Part shown: in pieces, positions 36,957 through 46,954 of the stretch | Layout of the letters: each line of letters begins with the position of its first letter | Position numbering within the stretch: the first letter of the stretch is position 1 | Source of the DNA: Mercenaria mercenaria | Taxonomy: Eukaryota > Mollusca > Bivalvia > Venerida > Veneridae | Assembly (NCBI RefSeq): GCF_021730395.1 | Contig: NC_069373.1 | Location: forward strand, 14,340,001 to 14,404,000 | Reading direction: 5' to 3' | Length of the DNA stretch: 64,000 nucleotides | Notes under the pieces: model-generated | Database searches by the model: none | Told to the model about the DNA's origin: nothing | Seen by the model: only the letters and a program-made list of their open reading frames with translations | Program-made: the position numbers and the translations under genes

Positions 36957-37378
36957 ATTTGTTTGTTTGTTTGTTTGTTTTGGGTTTAACGCCGTCTTCT
37001 CAACAGTATCAGTTATGGAATGGCGGTCAGTTGACCTAACCAGTGTTCCGGGATCCTGTACCAGTACAAACATGTTCTCTGCAAGTAACTGCCAACTTCC
37101 CCACGTCATGTTTATTTTGCACATGAATCAGGGTAGGTAGACTAATGATTTCAGACACAATGTTGTTTATCAAAAAGTCACAGAGAACATACGCTCCACC
37201 TGAGAATCGAACTCACAACCCCGTGATCCGTAGACCATAGACAAGCTTACTGTCGCTGAGTGGCTGCTTTTTAATTTCTTACAGTTTGACCGTCACAATA
37301 TAAAACAAACTGAATACGTCGGATTAGTTCGACTACGCAGACCAACGCTCTACCTTCTGAGCTAAGCGAGGGAGGGTG
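36957..37378 (-). mobile_element. tRNA-derived SINE, interrupted
   Basis: Minus-strand SINE with a head at about 37378: TTAGCTCAGAAGGTAGAGCG (A-box), later GAGTTCGATTCTCAGG (B-box). A body follows (ATTGTGTCTGAAATCATTAG, GGGAAGTTGGCAGTTACTTG) and a tail GGCGTTAAACCC plus (AAAC)n at 36957-36980. The tRNA part is split by a 101-bp insert at 37238-37338. I recognise the body from bivalve repeats, but the family name is not certain. Confidence 0.8.
37238..37338 (-). mobile_element. small structured insert, copy 2, inside SINE head
   Basis: Splits the tRNA-like head between A-box and B-box. AGACCA occurs on both sides (37232-37237, 37339-37344), extendable to about 9 bp with one mismatch. Read on the minus strand it runs TAGTCGAACTAATCCGACGT, a CAGTTTG...CAAACTG hairpin with a GTGACGG loop, AAAAAGCAGCCACTCAGCGA, to AGCTTGTCT. 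Read on the plus strand it has its own A-box-like TCGCTGAGTGG and B-box-like AGTTCGACTAC, so it may itself come from a tRNA. Confidence 0.65.
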
Positions 37379-37582
37379 GGGGGCAAGTGTTACATAAGAT
37401 GGAAGGCCAGTTGCTACAATATTGTGATAGATATTAAGCTCTTTTTTTTTTCTCAAAAAGATCTACAAGGTATTGTAGTCATTTGTGATTGTCGCGTGAG
37501 AGTTGGTTAAAATTTTTGTTTAGGTCCACCATTTCAGATCATTATCATTTCTCAAACAAGGAGTAGCAGTTCTCATATTGGT

Positions 37583-37850
37583 TGACCTCTGTAGCTCAGT
37601 TAGAAGAATGTTGGCACGGTAAGTCGAAGGTCCGAGGTTTGAGTCCCGGTCGAGGCTGCGCATTTTTTCCTGAGACTGTTACACATGGGGGCTCGTACGT
37701 GATGTTCAGACTTGGAGCCCATGCTGGGCAAAGCAGTTTGGCTGGGGTGTGCGTGCATCTGAATACAGTTTACAGTCTGCAGCAGACATTGGTCAGGAGT
37801 GCCTGTAGGTGTCTCGCAATAAGAGGGAAGATGTGTAGTGGTTTTTGTAT
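37583..37850 (+). mobile_element. tRNA-derived SINE, copy 1 of a tandem pair
   Basis: Head GACCTCTGTAGCTCAGTTAG (A-box), B-box region GGTTTGAGTCCCGGTCGAGG, then TTTTTTCCTGAGACTGTTAC and a body to about 37850. A second head starts right after it. Confidence 0.75.
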
Positions 37851-37852
37851 CG

Positions 37853-37960
37853 AGTGACCTCCGTAGCTCAATTGGAAGAATGTTGGCACTGTAAGTCCAA
37901 GGTTCGAGTCCCGGTCAAAGCTGCGCATATTTCCTGAGACTGTTACACCTGTAAGAACTA
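37853..37960 (+). mobile_element. tRNA-derived SINE, copy 2 (head only)
   Basis: GACCTCCGTAGCTCAATTGG and GGTTCGAGTCCCGGTCAAAG (perfect B-box), followed by TTTCCTGAGACTGTTACACC. The body is missing. Tandem heads suggest unequal exchange or insertion into a sister copy. Confidence 0.75.
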
Positions 37961-38330
37961 CATCTTTGAAACTTCGCACACTTGTTTACCATCATTAGGG
38001 GACTATGTATGCCAAGAACCATAAATGTAGTTTGCATTTAATTACAATTATGGACACTTTTGTACTAAGAAAATTTGAATTTCTTGGTTACAATTTTTGT
38101 TTAGGTCCACCTTTTCTCAAAAACTGTAATAGCCACAGGTTTGAAACTTTGCACACTTAAGTTATTTATCATCTTTAGGGGACAGTGTAGGTCAAGAACC
38201 TAACCTGCATATTGTCAGAATTGTGGCCCTTTTTTTCTACTTAGAAAAACTGAACTTTAACTCTTTTCTTACATGTTGTCCAGCACTTGCAGACAAGCGA
38301 TGGCACATGTAAGCAGTGCTCTTGTTTTTA
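37961..38330 (-). mobile_element. hairpin-ended element fragment, interrupted by SINEs
   Basis: Two core units (TTTTTGTTTAGGTCCACC, CTTTGCACACTTAAGTTA) and a hairpin end GCACATGTAAGCAGTGC then CTCTTGT near 38327. A related unit precedes the SINE pair at 37510-37560, so the SINEs probably landed in this element. The other end is not found. Confidence 0.5.
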
Positions 38331-38891
38331 ACCTATAATTTCTTGAGCAATATTCACTATACGACCATCGTGACCCTATTGTTTGGTTTGTTGAACAATT
38401 CGACCATGTTCCAACATTTTTACCTTAGCTGTATGAGAGCTGTCCTTGATACATCCATACCTTGGTTAGAATTTTGATGCACTTTCAGTTATATCTGTTA
38501 TTACGTGATAGATTTGCTTCAAACTTATATTTAAAACAGTTGTTCCCTATCATCACCTACATCATATGACAAAAAGGATCATAACTCGAACACTATTACT
38601 TAATGAATTATGCCCCTTTTTACTTAGAATTTGGGCTACAGTTTTTATTATAAAATGGATTTTATTCAGACGTAAGATAGTTGTTCCACATCTGTACTAA
38701 GGCCCATACCCCCTCTCATTCCCCATAGTTAACATTAGTGTGTCGCCAATAAAACCATTTACCCATAACGTGTGATGAATTTAACTTTTAGAGCCTGTGA
38801 AACTTGTGCTGGAGCTTTTTGCGATACATGGGTGTAAACGTGTAATGCGGTGCAATACTCAGTATTACTGAAAGCCAAAAGACATAAAAAT
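38331..38891. other. worn hairpin-element core and spacer
   Basis: Phrases such as TTTTGATGCACTTTCAGTTA and TATGCCCCTTTTTACTTAG recur near 41320-41480, suggesting that one older element was split by the Tc1 element and the TTAA element between them. Confidence 0.4.
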
Positions 38892-39999
38892 ATGGCAAAA
38901 ATGGCTATAGAAGAGTGGAGTTGAGCAGTTGGAATGCTAGAGGCAGGCACTTCTGTAAGGCAGGTAAGAATCAGTTTCCTAGATTATGTAATCTGATCAA
39001 TAATTTCCGTTCAGATGTCATAAACTTATCATTCGCTTGTTTTATTTTCTAAATAACATTCTATACATTTCCTTCAGGTCGCTCGTGCATTTAATTGACG
39101 GGTATACACTATACAACACCTCTGGCAAAAGTTTAAACCGGAAGTGTAGCTGACCTCCATCGGCAACTTTAACGACGTGTAACTACGATGCGACAGGACA
39201 GGTACATCATTGCATCGCACCTACCTATTCGATTTGTCCCCGCAACAACGACAGCCAGACGAACAGTTGGACAACAGGGTGTTACTGTTAGTCCCCAGTC
39301 GATCCGAAACCGCCTACGCGAAGTTGGATTGCATTCCCGAGGACCCAGAAAGGGTGTTACACTAACTGTAAGACACCGCAAGGCCCGTTTTTGTTGGGCA
39401 AGGCAACATTCAAGACTCACTAGGGCCGACTGGGCTAATGTTTTGTTTGTTGATGAAACTCATGCTGACAGCCGTACACTTGTTTACCGTCATTGGGGTG
39501 AGAGAAATGCGGCTAATTGTGTGCTTGAAGCAGATTGTAATGGCGGAGGATCAGTTATGATTTGGGCTGGCATTTCGATGCACACCAAACCGATATGGTT
39601 ATTGTGGACAGAAGCCTTATTGCCAGGCGCTACCAGGACCAGATTATCACCTCTGTATTAATTCCCCATGTTAGAGTTAACCGTGGCATGTGCTTAGTGC
39701 AGGACAATGCAGCTTGTCACACAGCAAGGACCATGCAGCAGATGCTCCAAAACAACAACATTCGTGTGTTGCCATGGCCCTCAAAAAGTCCAGATCTTAG
39801 TCCAATTGAGCATGTTTGGGACCTTTTAAAATGTAAAGTAAGGAAGCTCCCTGAGCCCTTTAACTTACGTGATCTTGGTGCTTTGATCATATGGGCATGG
39901 AATGGGATCCCTCAAAGGAAAATTCAACGCTACATTACCTCCATGCGATCCCGATGTTGGGCAGTGATTGCAGCACAAGGCGGTCATACAAGATATTGA
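38892..39999 (+). pseudogene. Tc1/mariner (DD34E) transposase, decayed, with intron
   Basis: Cut-and-paste transposase of the Tc1 group. The N-terminus reads MAKMAIEEW, then AVGMLEAGTSVRQ at an intron-like junction (38964-39077, GTAAGA...CCTTCAG), then VARAFN of the paired-like helix-turn-helix. Next come SVADLHRQ and MRQDRYIIASHL (second DNA-binding part), then the DDE core: Asp in LFVDETH (39452), Asp in LVQDNAACHTA (39703) and Glu in SPIEHVWD (39808). Exactly 34 residues separate the last two. Stops at 38922 and 39096, another near 39167, and two frame changes (about 39100-39145 and near 39586) make it inactive. Protein length would be about 340, normal for Tc1. Clear terminal inverted repeats were not found. 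Confidence 0.9.
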
Positions 40000-40095
40000 T
40001 CTTTTGTGACTTTTGAAATGAAGGGTTGGTTAGATAAAACTGGTGTCAATTCTAAACTGTTGGTGAGAATGAACTGAAATTTTGCTGAACTTTAA

Positions 40096-41214
40096 CTCTT
40101 TGGGGCCGAAATGCAACTAAAGGCGCTATATTTTCTACCCCTGTGGCGTCGATATCCGACTATACGCGCATTATCAGGACTCCCTAGGACGGCGATTGAC
40201 GAGTATAGTCGCGGCACCGAGATCATGCTGATTGCGTCACGTACTTGTTAATTTTTGATAATCCTGATAAAAGCAAAATTATTTTGCATACCGGCTATTA
40301 TTTCTTAGATGTTATAATTATTAATTATGTGAATAATTAGTGTCCTTGTTAAAATAAATGTTTGTAAATATGCGGTAAAGGAAATAAAAAAGACGAACTC
40401 CGCTGTGTTTCGTTCATATACTGTATTTCAAAAGATTAAAATAATGTCGGCTGCCAGAGATTTTTTCTTACATTGAAGAAAATATTCATTATCATGCAAA
40501 ATTTGACGTATCAATTCTGTTGGATGATGATTCCAACGATGAAATTTCATTATCATAGAAGTAAATGGTCGGAAAATGTTAAGTTTTAAAAAGCTGAAAT
40601 CTTCGTACACTTACATCACATTAAATTTAAATGGATAAAAATAACACAGCAAAACATATTTCATACATAAAAATGTGTGTAAACTGTGTAAAGTTTTATT
40701 ATTCTTCAAAGATGAGTGTAAATATTACAACTTAATTGTCTCAGTGCGTGTCACATAACGTTTGTGTACATGTTTAGAAATTAATTATACATCAAAATAA
40801 ACCATCGATATTCAAAAATGGGTATTAATTTTGAGTAATGCTGATGTAAATACTCTGTGTTAATATTGTATTTCTATTTATTGGAATTTAATGTGTTTAC
40901 ATGTGAAAAAAGTAATAAAATCGGAAATGTTTAAATATTTATTAAACGCAATATAGGTTTGTAAAAATGGTGAATGTTTCGAAGTGAAATTATTATTGTA
41001 TTTGGATATAAGTTACAGACGAAAGTGGATATATATAAATATTTGTTCAAACTTAGAAGATTTTATCAGTATAGTTGTTCATAATATTTCCATTCATGAT
41101 TTCAATTGATTGCCTGCAAGTGTGATTATGGTAAAATCAGATAATGTTCTTCGACGTCAGGTGGTAATTATTATCTCGCCGCAGCATGTATATTATGATA
41201 TCGGCCTCAGGGAG
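40096..41214. mobile_element. 1.1-kb TTAA-flanked non-autonomous element
   Basis: Ends CTCTTTGGGGCCGAAATG and (inverted) CTCCCTGAGGCCGATATC, flanked by TTAA at 40092-40095 and 41215-41218. The interior is AT-rich and non-coding apart from a GC-rich left subterminal zone (GTGGCGTCGATATCCGACTA). Inverted ends of about 18 bp with mismatches imply some age. TTAA suggests piggyBac-type mobilisation. Confidence 0.6.
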
Positions 41215-41289
41215 TTAACCAATACATTGTTGTTGAAAATATTATTTTCTCTGTTGAACTGTTGTTGAGATATTTCAATAAAATATAGG

Positions 41290-41597
41290 TGACCTATTAG
41301 AAATTTTGTTAAGTGTAGAGTTTTGATGCACTAAACTGTATCTCTGTTATTACAGAATGAATTGTATTAACACTTAAAAAAGTTGTCTTATATCATCACT
41401 GATCACATGACATTGGGTCCATAGCTCGGACATAGGTTGAAGTTTTTGTGCACTTTCACTATAATTATCTCTGTTATTACTATATGGATGTGGCTCAGAC
41501 TTAAGCTGGTGTCCAGCATCATCATCCACATTAGGTGGTATTGTTTACTCTACTCCAGTGATAGTAAAATGCTGTCTCCTGACAGCTCTTGTTGCTT
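41290..41597 (-). mobile_element. HINE-B-like end fragment
   Basis: Two worn core units, then the hairpin AGCTGTC/GACAGCT region (GCTGTCTCCTGACAGCTCTT) closing with CTTGTT at 41590. The 5' part probably continues at 38.4-38.7 kb beyond the later insertions. Confidence 0.5.
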
Positions 41598-41724
41598 AAA
41601 TATTATAACACACAGTCTTAAATGTACCAAAACTTGTGTTTTAGTGTTTTGTATTCATACAATTACTAGCAAAAGATGCATGAATATGCTTACAATACAT
41701 CAGTCAGAAGTGAAACTGTTTTAA

Positions 41725-42068
41725 AGGTCCATTACTAAGGGAAAGTGAGTTGGCAATTTTTTTCATAGCCAGTGCATAGACTTCTGCAAGACACTAAATA
41801 ATGAAGATTGGCAGGTCAAAATTTACAGAAGGTCTTTGGAACTCAAAGAAATGTATGTGTATTATGTTGAAATTTCAATGAATCGACAGAATGACCCCCC
41901 AGGTCTTTTTAACTTTCTTCATACTTCATAGAAAAATAATTGTACCGGTACATATACTGCGATTTATTTCGAATTTCTACATACCAACTTTCATTTTCCA
42001 ATAAAATGAAATAGTTTCTGTGCTTTTTAAAAGAAATTAAAACGTTCACTTTCCTTAGTATTGGACCT
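41725..42068. mobile_element. 344-bp TTAA MITE (AGGTCC family) copy 1
   Basis: Inverted ends AGGTCCATTACTAAGGGAAA and (inverted) AGGTCCAATACTAAGGAAAG; TTAA at 41721-41724 and 42069-42072. Nearly identical to 60078-60415: I count about four substitutions and one 6-bp length difference (ACCGGT). Non-coding. Confidence 0.9.
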
Positions 42069-42072
42069 TTAA

Positions 42073-42602
42073 GTTATGTAACTTATTTCAGTTACTTTTT
42101 CAACATAATTCAAGCATTTTATAACCTGTATTAGTTACAAATATACTTAACTCAGGTAAGTTATTCAAAAAAGTCTTTTTGCTGTTCTCACAAAGTGACC
42201 TTCAAAGTGAAATTAGTAGCAAACTGTGGTTAATCCAATTCTCTTTAGTCTGATCATGACCTGATAAGCATAATGAGATGTTAAGAGTTTTATAGCTTTA
42301 AAACTTTTGCGTAAATCTTTATCAGCCTTGCGTAAAATTTTTTACTGCATAGCTGGAAAGATAAAAGTTCAAGGATTCAGGAAATAATTGCATTAGTCTC
42401 ATTCAAAATGAGGAATTGGCACAGGAGGGCTTTGAAATATTTTATGAAAACTGAAACAAGTTATGAAAGTACAAGCAATAACTCAAATGGGTTATAGACT
42501 GCGATAACTTGAAACAGTTACACACCTGACTGATACATATCATATTCATGCTGGTTTAAATTTTCAGTTCATTTTAATTTTACCAAATTCATTACATTTC
42601 AG
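42073..42602 (+). other. RD3-like gene 5' flank / intron
   Basis: No element recognised. A pyrimidine-rich tract ends with TTACATTTCAG at 42602, a good splice acceptor 9 nt before the RD3 start codon, so this is probably intron with a non-coding exon further left. Confidence 0.5.
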
Positions 42603-42611
42603 ATAAGTGTG

Positions 42612-43253
42612 ATGTTTTCTTGGAAGTCATTGTTAAAACCCTGGGCCAGTGGAGATACACAAAAACCACCAGAGCGAGATGAACAAATGATGCTAACTGA
42701 TTCATTGATGTTAGAGCTGGAATTTCATATTAGAGAAATGGAACGAATGAATCGTGATCGGGAGCAAGAACTTCATCGGCAGAAGACTGGTGTTGACTAT
42801 AGTTGGTTAGTTACAGCTCCGGTCAAATCATACGAAATTCCGCAATTTTTGAGGTTAGAGTTAGAAGAATTATGTTATCAAATAAAACCACAAGAGTGTG
42901 GTAAAGTGATAACACTCTTTAGAGATTCTCTTTTAAACGAGCCAACTGTGAAAGAAATGCCACATATAATGAAAGCATGTATCAAACAAGTCCTAGATCA
43001 ACGTCCAAAAGAAGAAACACTTACTGAATGGGTTACAAAAAGAACTATTAGCCTTACTAATATCAAACTCCGACCACAATCTAAGATCACTCCCACTGAC
43101 ATTGACATCACTGATGATGTGGAGAGTCAGTCAACAATAGACACTGTGTGTTCTAGAGTAGAACCAGTCTCACCAACATTGATTAAAGGAAGATCTCACA
43201 CATTGCCATATTATCAGGGAGCAGAAAGAAATCTTGACCATCTTCCTGTTTAA
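42612..43253 (+). CDS. RD3: RD3-like protein
   Basis: RD3 proteins bind and inhibit membrane guanylate cyclases in vertebrate photoreceptors and help their transport to outer segments; a paralogue RD3L exists. The frame encodes 213 residues (human RD3: 195) from ATG at 42612 to TAA at 43251. Family signatures: MLELEFHIREMERMNRDRE (residues 33-51, coiled-coil start), TGVDYSWL (59-66), LRLELEELCYQIKP (80-93), ECGKVITLFRDSLLNEP (95-111) and a helical stretch to about 133. The basic segment ITPTDIDITDDVES (159-172) matches the conserved patch after the helices (human RISPFASDIRTISEDVE). The C-terminus is unconserved. An acceptor TTTCAG at 42602 suggests a non-coding first exon; the start codon is the first ATG after it. 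A single coding exon differs from the split vertebrate gene. The role in a mollusc is inferred. Confidence 0.93.
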   Translation: MFSWKSLLKPWASGDTQKPPERDEQMMLTDSLMLELEFHIREMERMNRDREQELHRQKTGVDYSWLVTAPVKSYEIPQFLRLELEELCYQIKPQECGKVITLFRDSLLNEPTVKEMPHIMKACIKQVLDQRPKEETLTEWVTKRTISLTNIKLRPQSKITPTDIDITDDVESQSTIDTVCSRVEPVSPTLIKGRSHTLPYYQGAERNLDHLPV

Positions 43254-43585
43254 CTTTAAGTGAAACGTTAAAGGAAGCATGCCTACAGATATGGACTAGT
43301 CATGGTATCAAACATTCTAATATAACATATATGTTTTATTTTTCATAAAACATGATAATATTGATGTCACTTTAACCTATTTGTAATGACCAAGAAACTA
43401 TCATATTTGATCAACCATTTTTTACATTTTAAGCACTTTAAGAGGACAGAGTATTTGTTTGTAAGATCAAGGTGTCTTTCACTAAATGAACACCAAATGC
43501 AGTATTTTCATGAGCCACAAAGCAGTGAGTAAAATATTTAGATCTGATGTTCACACATGATCTTATCATGCATATGGAAACAAAG
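43254..43585 (+). other. RD3-like gene 3' flank
   Basis: Probably 3' UTR and downstream DNA. No canonical AATAAA close to the stop was found. Confidence 0.4.
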
Positions 43586-43589
43586 AAAT

Positions 43590-43811
43590 GAGCCACACCA
43601 TGGGAAAACCAACATAGTGGCTTTGCGACCAGCATGGATCTATCCATGCACAGGCTGGTCAGGATCCATGCTGTTTGCTAACAGTTTCACTAATTACAAT
43701 AGGCTTTGAAAGCGAACAGCATGGATCCTGACCAGACTGTGTGGATGCACAGGCTGGTCCGGATCCATGCTGGTCGCAACCCACTATGTTGGTTTTCCCA
43801 TGGCACGGCTC
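43590..43811. mobile_element. palindromic MITE (GAGCC family) copy 2
   Basis: Starts GAGCCACACCATGGGAAAAC and ends in inverted form at GGCTC. Flanks AAAT (43586-43589) and AAGT (43812-43815) are a one-mismatch duplication. One arm has lost about 13 bp near 43645. It may lie in the RD3 3' UTR. Confidence 0.85.
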
Positions 43812-43815
43812 AAGT

Positions 43816-44359
43816 TTTCTTTTTATTTTATATGTTTTTTTTTTCAATGGTTTCTACCAAATTTTGTATTCTGTGTGGGACTAACTTTCATGTATCTTTA
43901 AGTGGAGTGAATACACAAAATTTACTTCCTATGTATCGATAAAATTCCCATTGTTATATGTCAGAATCACAAATCTATATCCCAATGATATGGTCGTATT
44001 GGGCAAACCTTCAAAATTCTGTGTCCCCACATTAGGCATGTCATTTCTTTACAAATTGTATCCTTAATAATTAACATGTGCACTTGAAGTCAAATATTGC
44101 AAACATTAGACTGTGGTTTGGAGAAAGGCATTTTTATACCGCATCGGTTAGATTTCTGGTGTAAAGTACAAGAAAACGTGATTAGTACAGGGCCAGTTTC
44201 CCTTGCAGATATCAAGATATTAGATGGACTGGATTATTTCACAGGTACCAGTTACATTGAAAATCTGAGAACTAAGTAAAATTATAATTATACTATGTGG
44301 AGGATATTTTTGTTGCTGAAGTGGAATTAAAACATGTTAATATTAGGGTTAGTACATCC
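43816..44359. other. spacer between RD3 region and HINE-A copy 4
   Basis: AT-rich; a 60-codon frame at 44097-44279 has no recognised family. May belong to the RD3 3' UTR. Confidence 0.4.
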
Positions 44360-46217
44360 TTTTTAGCTCATCAGAGCACAAAGTGCTCAAGGTGAGCTAT
44401 TGTGACCAGTCATTGTCCGGCGTCCGACGTCCTGCGTCAGTGCCTCGTGCATTGTCCTTCAACATTTGCCTTGTGAACACTCTAGAGGCCACATTTGTGA
44501 CCCTATCTTTATGAAACATGGTGAGAATGTTAGTCTTGATGATCTTTAGGTCAAGTTCAAAACTGGGTCATGTTGGATCAAAAACTAGGTCAGTAGGCCA
44601 GATCAAAGGAAAAGCTTGTGAGCACTCTAGAGGCCATATTTGTGACCCAGTCTTTATGAAACTCGGTCAGAATGTTTGTCTTGATGATCTCTAGGTCAGT
44701 TTTGAAACTGGGTCATGTGGAATCAAAAACTAGGTCAGTAGGCCAGATCAAAGGAAAAGTTTGTGAACAGTCTAGAGGCCACATTTTAGACTCAATCTTT
44801 ATGAAACTTGGTCAGAATGTTTGTCTTGATGATGTCTAGGTCATGTTTGAAACTGGGTCATGTGGGGTCAAAAACTAGGTCACCGGGTCAAATCAAAGGA
44901 AAAACTTGTGAACACTCTGGAGGCCACATTTGTGACCCAATCTTTATGAAACTTGGTCAGAATGTTTGTCTTGATGATCTCTAGGTCAGGTCTGAAACTG
45001 GGTCATGTTGGTCAAAAACTAGGTCAGTAGGCCAGATCAAAGGAAAAGCTTGTGAACACTCTAGAGGCCACATTTGTGATCCAATCTTTATGAAACTTAG
45101 TCAGAATGTTTGTCTTGATGATTTCTAGGTCAAGTTTGAATCTGGGTCGTTTAGGATCATAAACTAGGTCACCCGGTCAAATCAAAGGAAAAGCTTGTGA
45201 ATACTTTAGAGGCCACAGTTGTGAATCAATCTTTCTGAAACTGGGTCAGAATCCTGAATGTTTGTCTTAATGATTTCTAGGACAAATTTAAACTGGGTCA
45301 TGTGAGGTCAAAAACTAGGTCACTGGGCCAGATTAAAGGAAAATCTTGTCAACACTCTAGAGACCACAGTTCAAGTTTGAAACTCATAAGTCAGAATGTT
45401 TGTCTTGTTGACCTCTAAGCCAGGTTCGAATCTTGGTCATGTTGGGTCAAAAACTAGGTCAGTAGGCCAGATGAAAGGAAAAGCTTGTGAACACTCTAGA
45501 GGCCACATTTGTGACCCAATCTTTATGAAGCTTGGTCAGAATGTTTGTCTTGATGATCTCTAGGCCAAAATCGAATCTGTGTCATATGGGGTAAAAAACT
45601 AGGTCATTAGACTAGATCAAAGGAAGAGCATGTGCACTCTAGAGACCAATGTTTTGACTCAATCTTTATGAAATTTGGTCAGAAAGTTTGTCTTGATGAT
45701 CTCTAGGTCTAGTTTGAATTTGGGTCATGTGGGGTCAAAAACTAGGTCAGTATGCCAGATCAAAGGAAAAGCTTGTGAATACTCTTGAGGTCACAGTTGT
45801 GACCCAATATTTATGGAACTTTGTCAGAATGTTTGCCTTGATGATCTCTAGATCAGTTTTGAAACTGGGTCATACGTGGTCAAAAAGTAGGTCAGTAGGC
45901 CAGATCAAAGGAAAAGCTTATGAACACTGTATAGGTCACAGTTGTGACTCTATCTTTATGAAACTTGGTCAGAATGTTTGTCTTGATGATCTCTAGGTTA
46001 AGTTTTAATCTGGGTCATTTAGTCAAATCAAAGGCACAGTTTGTGAACATTCTAAAGGTTACAGTTGTGACCCAATCATTATGAAACTTGGTCAGAATGT
46101 TTGTCTTGATGAACTCTAGGTTAATTTCGAAACTGGCTCATTTGGGGTAAAAAATAAGGTCAGTAGGCAAGATTAACTCTGGTGAGCGATATATAGGGCC
46201 ATCATGGCCCTCTTGTT
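44360..46217 (-). mobile_element. HINE-A element (copy 4)
   Basis: Inverted relative to copies 1-3: starts TTTTAGCTCATCAGAGCACA, then GGTGAGCTATTGTGACCAG, twelve or so 146-bp units (TTGTGAACACTCTAGAGGCC, TTTGTCTTGATGATCTCTAG), and ends GGGCCATCATGGCCCTCTTG. Core and hairpin are well kept. Confidence 0.85.
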
Positions 46218-46745
46218 TATATATAAACATTTTATATCTGAAAGTCTGTTCCTATTGATTTAACCCCAGAACTAGTTTAAATCCAACAAAATAAGTAGAG
46301 AAATGAAGTCTTGTACAGCAAGTTTTCTTGCTTTGATTTCTTTATTCTAGACAGTTTGCATGTTAAATTAAATTTTTTTTGTTTTGTTTTTGATAATTAC
46401 TTGTTTTCAGTGTATTCGCTGTGTATTTGAATATTATAAATATCTTCATGTTTTAATTATAAAACTATGTTTTTTGTGTCATGATCATGATGATTGTACA
46501 TTTTTCTTTGCCAAATAAGAAACATATCACAGCATTATAATTTATGAACATTCAGGTATTTAAAGTGCTCATCAAGCAAACATTAAGTATCATTGCTGTT
46601 CTTCGAAAATCTCGTTTCATAGTATGTCACTTTTTAGGAGATTCAAGATTTTGTATCATCCTCTGCCGAAGGTGGTATAATAATTTTGGACTTGTCTGTC
46701 ATTCTTCCTGATGTCATTCTGTCCTAAGGCATATCTAAGAGAATT

Positions 46746-46950
46746 GAGCCATGCCATGAGAAAACCAACATAGTGGGTTTGCATCCACGCAGTCTGGTCA
46801 GGATCCATGCTGTTTGATTTTAAAGCCTACTGCAATTAGAGAAACCATTAGTGAACAGCATTGATCCTGACCAGACTGCGCGGATGCGCAGGCTGGTCTG
46901 GATCCATGCTGGTCACAAACCACTATGTTGATTTTCTCATGGCGTGACCC
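46746..46950. mobile_element. palindromic MITE (GAGCC family) copy 3, TSD AATT
   Basis: Starts GAGCCATGCCATGAGAAAAC; ends ATGGCGTGACCC; AATT at 46742-46745 and 46951-46954. One arm is shortened by about 30 bp. Confidence 0.85.
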
Positions 46951-46954
46951 AATT

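Noticed and set aside
37853-37925. Functional tRNA gene
   Set aside because: A-box and B-box are good but acceptor stems do not pair and a SINE body follows; it is a SINE head.
43706-43942. Frames such as MKANSMDPDQTVWMHRLVRI
   Set aside because: They read through arms of the palindromic GAGCC MITE (also seen at 58.2-58.6 and 59.1 kb) and are not genes.
44097-44279. 60-codon frame downstream of RD3
   Set aside because: No recognised family; more likely 3' UTR or spacer DNA.
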